Origin: Scortum barcoo
Lineage: Eukaryota > Chordata > Actinopteri > Centrarchiformes > Terapontidae
Reading direction: 5' to 3'
NCBI GenBank assembly: GCA_023238725.1
Contig: CM041538.1
Location: 14,754,880 to 14,818,879 of the forward strand
Length of the DNA stretch: 64,000 nucleotides
Under the pieces are notes generated by a model. That model was given only the letters and a program-made list of their open reading frames with translations. It searched no databases and had not been told where the DNA came from. Shown here in pieces: positions 1-64,000 of this stretch. A program made the translations under genes and the position numbers. How positions within the stretch are numbered: position 1 is the stretch's first letter; every line of letters begins with the position of its first letter.

Positions 1-140
1 AAATGCTGCTTTTGTGCCTCTGATATCCTGTGTCTTTCTGCCTCTCATACCACCGTCCTCTGTGTCAGCCCAGCTACACATCTCCCTTCGATTTCCACTG
101 ATAGACTTCTCTCTCTCTGTCTTTCTCTCTTCTCCCTCAG
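1..140 (+). other. 3' end of an upstream intron
   Basis: Pyrimidine-rich sequence (a CTCTCT-rich run up to 140) ending in a CAG acceptor at 138-140. It reads as the polypyrimidine tract of the intron that follows the unseen signal-peptide exon. The methionine codon at 14 continues openly into the exon only by chance. Confidence 0.8.
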
Positions 141-53327
<53,187 letters not shown>

Positions 53328-55050
53328 TCCCCAAACCTCTTCTTGCCCTTTTGCGGCCCTGACCTCCTGGAGGACACACTAGTAAAGGGAGGAGAAGTGT
53401 TTGTTTTATTTTTGAAGAAAGCTTAGTAGCCCCGTCATACACACTAGCCATTTACAAACCCTCCTCCTCCAGCTGCATCGCCATCTCCTCTCCCCCAAGA
53501 CCGACCACTCCTCCCACCTTTCCTGCAGAACAACAGACTTGGTGCACAGCAATGGCAGTGCAAAGTTTCAATGAGACTGTACATAAAATGCAGAGTCGAA
53601 TTTCAATTTTAAGAGACAAGCCAACTATGTATTTAAATGTGCTGCTGCTGTTGAATAATTGAGAAAAATTTAAGGTACGAAAATGGAAAAAAAGACAAAA
53701 AAAAAAAAAAAAAAAGAAACATTAATGGCTACATCAGATCAGATCAGCAATTTCCCGGTCAAAAGGTTGTACATACACTCCCCAACATCCTCGTTGAAGC
53801 CTGTTTTTTTATCGTAAACTAAACAACACCCCTGGACCAGGACGTGGACACTTGTTTGTAAAATGTTCCTGATGAGACTATTAGAAAAGGAATATAAGGT
53901 CCTGGCTGTCCAGAGTTGCTCTCCACCACCATGAAGTCTGGATTGTATAACCACTAGCAATCAAGCCCCTGGCCTTATATTTTCTCAACTGTACATTGAA
54001 CTGTTGTCAAGGAAAACGGCTAAAATATATATTTTGTTGTATTGCTAGTGTAAAATAAAAAATCATGGGAAACCGTAAATATGAAGAAACCTTTTAATTG
54101 CAAAATTTAACATTTGAGAGACTATTGTGTAGAAGTTGCACATATGTTATACAGTGTGTTTATGGTTCCAACACTTCATTCATGGTAGTAGGTTTGAACG
54201 TAAAGGCTTATGAAAAGACAGGAGGAGTCAACAAATTACAAAGATGCATTATCACTTTTTCCACTTGTGAACAGTGTTTTTTGCTTATTGAGTTCCATTG
54301 ATATCGCCCATTGAAAAATGTCTATTTGATTTTGCCAAAGTATCATTACTTAAGTAGAAGGGGAATGCAAAAACCCAGTTAAAGTGATTTATGCATTGCA
54401 CAGTTTTTTTGTGTAATTCTGAATGAAATAGATCTTTTTAGCAGTCATGGCAAAGTGATGGGCAAGCGCAAGTGAAAGCGACTTTTGACAATAAACATAA
54501 CATAAATGTAGTTCTTCCGCCTGGGTTTGGACATTTTATTTATTGAAATCTTTCCAAAAAATAAATGGGAAATGTGTGAATATTTTCCAGCACTGGTATA
54601 CATGCTGTACTGTAGCTCATGTTTTCTATGTAAACATGTTACCAAGGGGCTCATCACTTAAGACTGATGTAAAGTTCAACACTTGTTTAACAAATAAAAT
54701 AAATGTGAGATTTTTTGTCAAATGCCAGTTGCTTTTTAATGCTTTGTGTTTTTGGTACTATTTGAGAAAACAGGTTTTATTATTTTGCTATGGACAAAGT
54801 ACACTTTTGACTCAGGTTATAAGTAAGTCCCGAGCACCTTGAAAGGTAAATTGGTGGATTTGTTTTGTAGGGGATTTATTTGCTTTTTGTTCTGCTTTTT
54901 CTTCGCTGCAGAGCTCATTTCACCATATGTGTTAGAGAAGCCAAATCTTTCCATGTGATTCAAAGATGAGAAACTCAGGTAGGAAAATTGCATTGTAAAT
55001 GTTCCTCTGTGTGGTTGTAACACTAATAAAGGTTCAAAAATGACACTGGT
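53328..55050 (+). other. adgrl2: 3' untranslated region of adgrl2 (approximate)
   Basis: AT-rich sequence after the last open frame, with several AATAAA hexamers and no coding signal. An A-rich run lies at 53697-53715. The true 3' end is unknown; candidates are just past 54703 or just past 55030. Confidence 0.55.
54693..54703 (+). promoter_or_regulatory. Tandem overlapping polyadenylation signals
   Basis: Two overlapping AATAAA hexamers (54693-54698 and 54698-54703) are followed within 30-50 bases by T- and GT-rich sequence suited to a downstream element. Single AATAAA copies also occur at 54054-54059, 54490-54495, 54560-54565 and 55025-55030. Confidence 0.5.
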
Positions 55051-56569
55051 TCACAGCATTGTCCACTTAGTATATTATTGAATGAGCACTAGTCTTGGCA
55101 CCATTAAAAAGCCTGGCGCCACAGAAATCTTTTAAGATGCTGGCTTTAATGCCCTGTGGGAGCAGAAACGTGTCCATGGGCCTAACAAGAGGTCAATGTT
55201 ACACTTGGCTGCGGTTGTTGAAATATATTACGCATAATATGTCCGAGTATGACACATATTTGCTCTAATTAATGTCTGCTGCTGCTGCTGAAGCCCACGG
55301 TCAGTTCTTGTACAGTTTATGCCTCAGGTAATGCTAATTTACGAAGCATTTTAATATAACACCAGTTGAGGCAGAGTGACAGCTCTCAGCGGGGTAGCTG
55401 GAAATTGCACTGTTTACCATTTGGCATTGAAGGAAATGACTCAGAACTTAGCAAAACTGCTCTTTATGTCAGAGCCGGTGCACATAATGCTGTGTGGGCT
55501 GTGTGTTGTTTTGACTTTTTCAACAATTATGTGACATTTTGCGCAATTATCTGAGGCTACAAATTGTCATAGACGAATTCTGCTCCTTTTTTTCCGTGAT
55601 CTCTTGTGCGGGCCCCTTGAATGTCAGTTAGGAATCAAGTGTTGAGGTGACTGTTGACTGTTGAAATGGCAGACTTAATGACGTGCATAATAATGGGAAA
55701 AGAAAAAACATATTCATTCATGTGCGGTACCATTTTATCTGTATTGAAGAGCCCAAAAGAATTGAATATACTTTTTTTTTTTTTTTAAAGAATGCTTTTC
55801 TAATAATTACAGACATTATATATTATAGTTCAATTATATACAAATTATTCAATCAATTATATACAAATTGAACTGTGAATTGTAAGAAAAGCTTGTCCCA
55901 TACTTACAAAGGAATAACACATACAACTCCTCTAAACTGTAAAATACAAGGTCCATATTAGCATTCATTAAGTAAGTAGTCACTCTCCTTTAACACAGCC
56001 AAACATACTTACTTGCCAACCCTTTCCTCAACCCTTCCTCTATGTGCAGTTTGTTTATCTTAACACAGTGACCTTAGACGGGGATAAACTCGGCCGGTAA
56101 GCAGGTTTATTTTCTTTATTAGAGGCAGGGAAATATGATCTTGGATTGGCTATTTGTCTCACAGGGAACGCGAACTGGGTCCCCTCCAGCTTTGCGTGTG
56201 GCCTTCTCACCGTGCAAGAGCCTCTCTAATTCCCCGTCTTTTGCTCAGGGAGAGACTCGCCCTTTGTCAAACATTGATTCAGAAGTAGGCCAGGAGCCGA
56301 GGGGCTGAGTGCTCGGCTGCTCCCACAGAGGAGCGAGCGTCGGCCCCTGGAAACCGAGGTAGAGAATACTGTCAGCAGAATCGGGGTGAAACTGTGAAAG
56401 GCGGATGTGTTATTGATGAAACAGAGGCACGAGACTAATGTGTGACCAAACATGGATATTTGTGATTGTCGAGTCAGAGGTAATTTTCAGGATCCCAGGA
56501 ATTTCCGTAGGATATGATGCAATTGCATGAAAGAGATTTTTTATGTTGATGAAAGACTGAAAAAAAGAC

Positions 56570-56597
56570 GTGTGTGTGTGTGTGTGTGTGTGTGTGA
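56570..56597 (+). repeat. (GT)n microsatellite
   Basis: About 13 GT units, just downstream of the adgrl2 3' UTR. Confidence 0.95.
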
Positions 56598-59557
56598 GTG
56601 ATTTGTTTTTTTTTTTCCAAATCCCAGAATGCACTGAAGGTCTCCCACATGTTTCAGTGTCCTCTCTTGGCAACACAATGAGACTTTTCATAAAAGCACA
56701 GTCACACAGAGATTTAATAAACATTTAATTAATCATTTGTGATCAACTGTGACAAGCTTCATCAACTTAAATTAAATAATAACTATGTGCATATCATTGC
56801 CACTTCAGTGACTTTTTTAATCTATATCCTCACATTAAGCAACAAAAAATAGATGTTGTACATTTAGTAATCCTCTGGTCCAAACAATTCAGTATTTTAT
56901 TCAAAAATGTGGATTATGGCCATTTTTGCAAGTGTGCATTCATGTATTTGTTTAAAGTTCACTTTAAGAAGTTCCATTTCAGACCCTCTGGGATTTCTGC
57001 GAGGTTATCAATGACGGCTGCTATAGCCACTGCTACAGTAACTCCTGTGAACGGAAAACATAGTGCCAATTATAGATGCCATCAACGTGGATGAAAGCGA
57101 TTGTGTACATGCAAAGGAAAGCCTCTCAAGCCACAAACAGTAACTGGCAGCGCAAAAGTAACTTCCCAAACTCTTGAAGTCAAAGGGGACCCTTTAACGG
57201 CTCACTCTTTTGTCCTGTCCCCAACTTCAAATGTGCAGATTTGCGGCCCATGGGCGACTTAGATCCAGTCCCGTCGAGGTGAAAAATCCAATTAACCTGC
57301 AGCTCCAGCTGCCTTCGTTATAATTCCCTCCCATAATTATGAAATTACCAGATGCAGGATTTCAAATGAAAAAAGGATGAGAGCGACTGGCTCAGAAAAA
57401 AAGATGAAATAAACCATTCGCTGCCAGTATACAGAGTTCCAATTTACCTCAAGGGGGAACAGCTCATTCTTATGACTGGGTTTGAAGGTGAGACCTGCGA
57501 AAGCCCTTGCAATCAGAATAAGAAATATCCTAATAAAAACATGAGGATGGTTGGATCTTGAAATAGATTAACAGAGAGACTCTTACATGTTATGCGTTCA
57601 GACTGTTGAAGCATAAATAGTATAAATGCACTATATAAGGTTAGGCTACTCGGACACGTATCACGTATCTGAGAGTGCTTTGGGATCTCTGGTGGTGCAG
57701 ACGCATGCTTCTGGAGGACTGTGAGTATTAAAATTTTTTATTTAAGAGGTCAAGATAAAATAAAAACACCTACATGTTCCAGCTTCCTTCTGCCTTCTTC
57801 TTGGTGTTTAAACTAGAAAACCAGCCAGACAATGAGCAGACATACTGTGAGGTACAGTATGTGTGACGTTTCTTTACTGCAGTTAAACTATTTAAGCAGT
57901 GAATAAAATGAATGAGGTTTGATGTATTATTTGCACATCCGTTGTACAGTAATTATGCATGTTGCCACAGCCTTTCAGCATAAATAGAGAGAAAAATAAA
58001 AAACACAGATGACACGGGGATGTCACCCATTCATCCACAGGCCTTTATATCTTTCAAAGAGCTGCTGTGTTGCCTTGCCCTTAGTACAGCCCCTGTCATC
58101 TCAATACTAAATGAGCCATGTCCTCGCTAAATGTTTAAACTCTGAGCTACTGTAGCACAAAGCAGAAGCCACTGATTCTGCTAGAATTAATTCAAGATCT
58201 GGTTTCCTCCAAACACAGAAATGAACCATCTGAATCATCCGGTGAGACATGCATATTTTGATCTTGTCACTAATTGAGATTCACGATGATGCAAGTGGCT
58301 GTGCTGCCAGACAGGAACGAGAAGGAAAATATTTTGAAAATTCACAGACCTGCGGAACACGCCATTTATTTTTAGATCTAATAATTAGCCAGAATGAATC
58401 GTCTAAATTGTTCCCCCTCTGTTCAGGGTTATTTATTGATGCGTTTTGTCAGGGATATTTCTGACTAATGGATCTGAGAAATGCAACAGTGCTTAATAAA
58501 TAGTACAGCGCAATTCTCTCATGTACTGGTGTGACTTATCACATTGTTTCCCAGCAAACAGAGCCAATGCTTTCTTTACTTCGTGCGTCGAGTTCCTTAG
58601 CAGCACAGAGACTCCGGCTCATCAGTAAATCTTACATTCATCTGATAAACTCATTGGCTCTTGCTGAAGGGAAGCCTCGAGCGATAACTACAGGATCTCC
58701 TGCCGCGTACAAGCTTCTGTGGGCCAATATAGATGACTCCCACTCACACTACACGCACTGTACGCCGAGACTCATGCAAGCTAATCCATTATGCTGCTGC
58801 ATCACACAGCATCAGTGTCTCTATTCATCATTCAGCAAGGGGAGATGGAACATGTAACAACTTAATGGCCGCTCACCTATGCCGTTTGCTTCTTCAGAGT
58901 AACCACTTCCATCTTCACATTCAAAGCGCCGTTGTTATTGTAATAAGCAAGTTCAGATTTGTGCGAAAAACTAACTCAAACTCTGAAATTGGAGTGGGCC
59001 AGCAATCTCTGATACTTACACTTGAACAAAACCTCACACAGGCACAACAGAAGTTTGTTACTTTTCCTCCTGATTGTTCCAGCTGCTGAAGAGATGAAAT
59101 GTAGGGAGGGGCTGTCAAATCAAAAGGCCCAATAATCAATGTGTATCCATCAGCGGCCATTTCTCCTATCAAAGAAACCTTCGGCAAATACACCAAATGC
59201 CTTCATAAGAGCAGGTGATGCTTGAAATATTTATAAGCACTCCCAATCATTTTGGGATTATGTGAGCAAGACAACCGTACTGGAGTTCTGACCGTCAACC
59301 AGTGCCCACCACTTGGTCTGTCCGTGGAGATGGAAGAAAAAGTCTTAGTTTGAAGGTCACTTTCTACATTTGAAGCACACGGGGAAACGCTTTGGATTTT
59401 CCCTGCTCTCCACACTGCATCTCATCAATGCTTCAGCCACATAAGACAGAATTAATAATATGTAAAACCTCGAGGAACAAATCAATAAATTATAAAGTCA
59501 GAAGTATTTCTATTTTCATGAAGAACACACTAGTAACCGCAAGCTAGTATAATAAAG

Positions 59558-59583
59558 ATATAGTATAGTATAGTATAGTATAA
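59558..59583 (+). repeat. (TATAG)n pentanucleotide repeat
   Basis: About five units of TATAG with a related AATAAAGAT flank on both sides. Confidence 0.85.
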
Positions 59584-62500
59584 TAAAGATTCTAATGAAA
59601 ATAAATAATTATATATGTTTAATTATACGTATGTTCATTTGTGCATTTTAAATGTTATATATGCCAAAAATATGCATTACTTTTTCTATTTAGGATAATC
59701 CAGGCATTGATATCTATTGATATGTATTTGGCCATGTCTCATCAAAACATCTTGCCTGGGAACAGCATTCATTCACAGTGGGATACAAATGGGATCCATA
59801 AAGCCGAGTACTGCGTTTATAATTGATAAATAGAGGGAAAACTGTTGCAACCTTGAGTATAGGTGTGCATTGCAACTGCATATTGATTCCGAGTTTCCTT
59901 GCTGGTGGCGAAGGTGCAAGGAGTGTATGAAGACAAGATATAAAATATATTATGAATGTCTCTGTTGGACCGTAGTTTCTCATTAAGATTCAGAAGGGCC
60001 TTTGCAGAGAAACCTTGTCATGCTAATCCTGGCCAAGTGGTCCCACAGGGTCCCGGCAACTGTGAGCGAGCATACATCTCGAAGAACATTTTTTGTCTGT
60101 GATCTTGGTCATTTCACTTTCCTTGCCTTTGTGTTGTCATTGTCCTATTTGTATAGTAGTTTGTCTTAGTCAAATAATTGGTTCTCTGCGCAGTTAAAAG
60201 AGCACAGGAGCAGAGAGGATCGTCCATAAGAGCTCACATTCCTTTTTTTTTTAATTCACTGTTATTCAACAAGTACTAAAAATTACAGACAGCCCCACTT
60301 GTTCATGAAATGATTTGGTTTCAGTTTTTTAAAAAATTTCTTTATTATTATTAATGAATAACCACCTGGTTTCACATATTCAAATGCAATTATACCTCAA
60401 CCTGAAGCAATGAAAGAGGAACAGATAAACCCATCTGAGAAAGCAAGAATATACAGTGTGATCTGTATAATTTAATGTCTACTGAACTGCAGGTCAGTTT
60501 CAATATAGCATGAGTGAAGTGTTGTGAGATCTAATCTGATTTCATTTTATTAAAATGAGAATGCATTTCAAGGAATCTATTGCGCTTTTTTGATTCGTAT
60601 CAACAGTTTATTTCACCCATGGCCAGCAGAAACTGGGACACAGCAGCACTTTGTCGGCTGTCTATTTGTAAATAAACCTTTGATTCAAGACTGACTGTCG
60701 ACAGATTTGATTTAAATACCCAGTTTGGAAGATATAGAATCAAGAACTGACTTCACATAAGGATTGTATACTGATCACACAGTTTAAATATACTTTTCTG
60801 TACTCTGAAGCTAACTTGAAATTAACCAAAGGGCTTCTTTAGTATGATGGTGTTTAAAAAAAACAACAACAGCATAGCTTGTGTATCCAATCATCCTGAA
60901 AATGGGACATATGAAAAATCTATTTCGGTAGAGGCAGGCTGATGTTGTGACAGTGCAGTGCCATTGTTTCATTCAGAGAGGAAAGCCCTGAAATCAATCC
61001 ACAGTAAATTTCTTTAGCTGATGAAATTACTGGCATGACCTTTAAAGCTTCCTCTTTAAACTTTTTATGTCTGATGTCTCACAAATGACAATAAGATGTC
61101 TTGCCAATCATGTAAATTAGGTCTCAGATTCAATAGATTCACATTTCAGATAGGAAGGGGGGGGGAAGCATTATGTTGACTGAAAAAGGGAGGACAAGCA
61201 ATTAATGATATCTGAGCCGGGGTTTCATATCTCCAACAATCAAAAATAGATTTAAATGATCAGATGGTCTAATGTCAGGCATGCTTCCGACATCCCGGCC
61301 ATTTCTCTGTTAATACAGAAGGGTAAATTGCTTTGAGCTTATTTGTGATAATCATAGTATCGACACTCAGCGCTATGAATGGTGCCTATTACGAGTTCTA
61401 GCAGAAGCCCTGGAAATAGATTTTTAATTTGAATGTATTTCAATAACGTTGAGTGTAATGGATTACGGTGGAGCTGCCGCCTGATTGATTAGTTTCACCT
61501 TTTATGTACAGCACAAGTCTGGCCGCCGCTGCAGATGTTCTTCCCAGGATAGCATTTTAATGACAGACTGTGGCCTGACTTTGCAATTCAATGCATAAGC
61601 CTACAGTGTGGTGCAATCATTATGGAAAATTCACTTTATGCTATCTGTCTGGTGGGGGCCTACAATATTTCCTCCCTGCACATTGACTGTTCAAATGCAT
61701 TAAAGCAGAGCCAGGGGGATCCCAACAGATGTTGAATGGTTGTTTTGTCTTGAGTACATCGGGGGCTTTTCAGCTTGAAGGTGATATCAAGTAGGAGCCG
61801 CATTACGACTCACTTTGATGTTATAGCTTACAGCTGTGGCAGGCAGATCAGTGAAATTAGATCTTGAGCAGATATTTGGAAGGCACTTTTTTGTGTTTTA
61901 AATTCTGTTGGTTCAGTGCAACTTGGGCGAAAGTAATCTTGAAATCAAACATTCATATCAAAACTGTGTATAATTTTATAGGAGAAAAGAAAGCGTGAAG
62001 GAAAGACTAACAAACAGTTTTTTAGCTCAGTAGGCATGCTGGGTTAGGTGCCTGAATTAAAGAGGCCACAGAGGCCAAAAACCAGATGCTGTCACTTAAA
62101 CTGTGTTTTGGTATAAAAGTAATGATTGATGGGCATAGACTGTTCACTGGCCAACAGCAAACGGTGCTTTAAATGCAGCCATTTCATAGCACAACCGCCA
62201 ATCCATCGCATCCTTTCGCATTGAGTTTGTAGAGTTGCTGATGCTTTGTTGAGATTTGTTTTGAACTGGAAAAGCTGCTTACATTTGTATTCACAAGGCA
62301 GCTCCAGTATCTGCGGGGTCTGTCTTTATGTGGCCAGTGTGCCAGCAGCATTGGAGGACAACCAGATGCAGAGAATCACAAGTTGAACTGAGGCCACAGC
62401 CAAAGTATCAACATGTGTCATCTGGATAGAAGTGTCAATTTAAGTGTGCCGCCTGCGATGTACTGTGCCTTGAGCTGCGCTCCTTGCATTAATTTCCTGT

Positions 62501-64000
62501 TGTCTGAGTTCAAAGTGTTTGTCACCCGGTGTCACTCACATTGCTGGTTTCGCTCCGGCTGCTCAGGGACCTCTCCCTGGTTGCAGGAAATGTTGTTTTC
62601 CCTTAATAGTACACTGGGTCACTTGGTCGATAGTGGCAGAGGTCCGCTGGGGTCGGAGCAGCTGACAGGGGTGCTCACCTTCGCCACTGCATGATAAAGT
62701 GCTCAGAGGCTAGACTAGAGCTAGACTGAATGATCCAGGAGGAATGAGATATGTAGACAGATTAGAGAGAGAGAGGAAGTAAAAAGCAGTCAAGTCTTGC
62801 CAGAATTTCGTCTCTGCAGAATTTCTCATTGGGTGTGATCAATACATAATGACCGTGCGAAAGTGCAAGGCTGGTGGACAAACTAGACGGCTGGACAAAA
62901 CAAAGGTTCTCTTGATTAAAACAGCACTGCAGATTAACCAGACCCTCTGTACATATTTGCTCAGAGGCATTAATCAACAGTAGATAGACTACTCTGAATA
63001 ATAAGCAAGGTGATTATAAAGCATTGAAATGCCGCTCTTGTTTCATGATTCTTGGCATGAGCTGGTTTACAAGCCACTTGTTGGTTGAAAATGATATAAC
63101 AACACCAATTGTGAAACACAATAGTAAATCAGTGCGCAATCAGTGCGTTTTATTTACTTTAAATTTTGCACCTTTTACGGAAACACGATTTGATTAATCG
63201 CTTAATTCAGCATCTGTGAGAAATCAGCGATGACTACAGCTAAGGAACCACATGTTAGCATTTGGTTCAATGTTTGCTGAATTTTAACCCAATCAACAAA
63301 TATGTCCAAATTGCTGTGCCATTCACTTAGATTAATTTCTTTTTACAAATAAATCTCTTGAGCACGCAGTTAAATGTGATATCATTGATATCGCAGCCCC
63401 AAAACACAATTTTTGTGACTGGTTTAGCAGAATCACCATTCCCTGCAAACCATGATTATCATTGCATGATTTATGAAATATGCTATTTTCTCAAGTGCTC
63501 ATTGTATAAATTATTTCCTGCCTGACATTACTGGAAAAAAGAGGCTCTTTCAACTGTTATTATTCAGCAACAGAAAATGCTCTACAGTTGACAGTCAGTA
63601 TTATGAATTACTGCGTAACCACCTTTTACCCAACAGCTGTCCCCACGCCTCATTTTATCTTTTAACACCCAATGCAAGCTGATTCACAGTGGAGGTAACA
63701 AACAGTAAATAAAAACACTTTCTGACAGCAAACCCAAAACAATTTAGTGTACTTTAGTGCGCCGCGCAACAGCACAAAGCTGCCAACCTAAGAAAAAGCA
63801 TTGACATGTAATATCTATATAATTGGCACTGATTTGTAATCTGACACCTCAGTGCTAGTTGCTGTTTGACAATGGGCATGATAATGAAAAGGTATCATTT
63901 TAGCACATCCTGTAATTAACCTCATGAATATATATTGGTTTGTTAGTTTTTCTAGCATCTTAGATTTTCACCTTTGCATCTAATCAACACCCTCGGCAGC

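Larger units (their letters stand above)
55051..64000. other. Intergenic region without recognised gene
   Basis: About 9 kb of AT-rich, mostly unique sequence. All open frames are short and lack splice-linked similarity. Recognised items are a (GT)n run (about 56570-56597) and a (TATAG)n run (about 59558-59583). There is little repeat content; parts (for example 57000-58100 and 61000-61900) look like unique non-coding DNA that could be conserved regulatory sequence, which I cannot verify. Confidence 0.6.

Overview
This is vertebrate nuclear DNA, most likely from a teleost fish. It has small phased exons with canonical GT/AG borders, large AT-rich introns, many (CA)n and (TA)n microsatellites and a decayed non-LTR retrotransposon. 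I see no bacterial genes, rRNA, tRNA or CRISPR array. Most open reading frames here are chance frames in introns or shadows of exons.

One gene is visible, on the + strand from 141 to about 54.7-55.05 kb: a latrophilin (adhesion GPCR subfamily L). The signal-peptide exon and promoter lie upstream of the window. I call it ADGRL2 rather than ADGRL1 or ADGRL3, mainly from the cytoplasmic tail: the motifs [35 protein letters not shown] and SDGYIIPI, plus the ending PEGDVREGQMQLV. Teleosts often keep two copies (a and b), and I cannot tell which this is.

Layout. SUEL/RBL lectin: exons at 141-354 and 12052-12161. A 15-nt microexon encoding KVEQK lies at 17545-17559. Olfactomedin propeller: 18678-19478. 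Thr/Pro-rich stalk and HormR: 30427-31611. GAIN domain with GPS: 32245-37450. Seven-helix domain: 38152-46737, with two optional third-loop microexons at 45456-45500 and 45793-45819. Cytoplasmic tail: 46948-53327. The 3' UTR follows, and from about 55.05 kb to the end I find no gene.

Three things stand out. (1) A 52-nt frame-shifting exon (50506-50557) makes the start of the last exon readable in a second frame. That frame encodes a short tail resembling the alternative mammalian latrophilin tail, so the segment is dual-coding. (2) The long-tail frame of the last exon is broken twice: a 1-base loss near 52791-52793 and a 4-base tandem duplication at 53295-53302. The second replaces the expected C-terminal VTSL PDZ ligand. 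(3) A 60-nt in-phase open segment at 13677-13736, with good splice borders, may be an undescribed cassette exon between the lectin and olfactomedin domains.

The product is expected to be a synaptic and cell-adhesion receptor that binds teneurins and FLRTs, cleaves itself at the GPS and signals through a tethered agonist. All exon borders were read by eye from splice consensus, phase continuity and remembered family sequences; no alignment or transcript was available.
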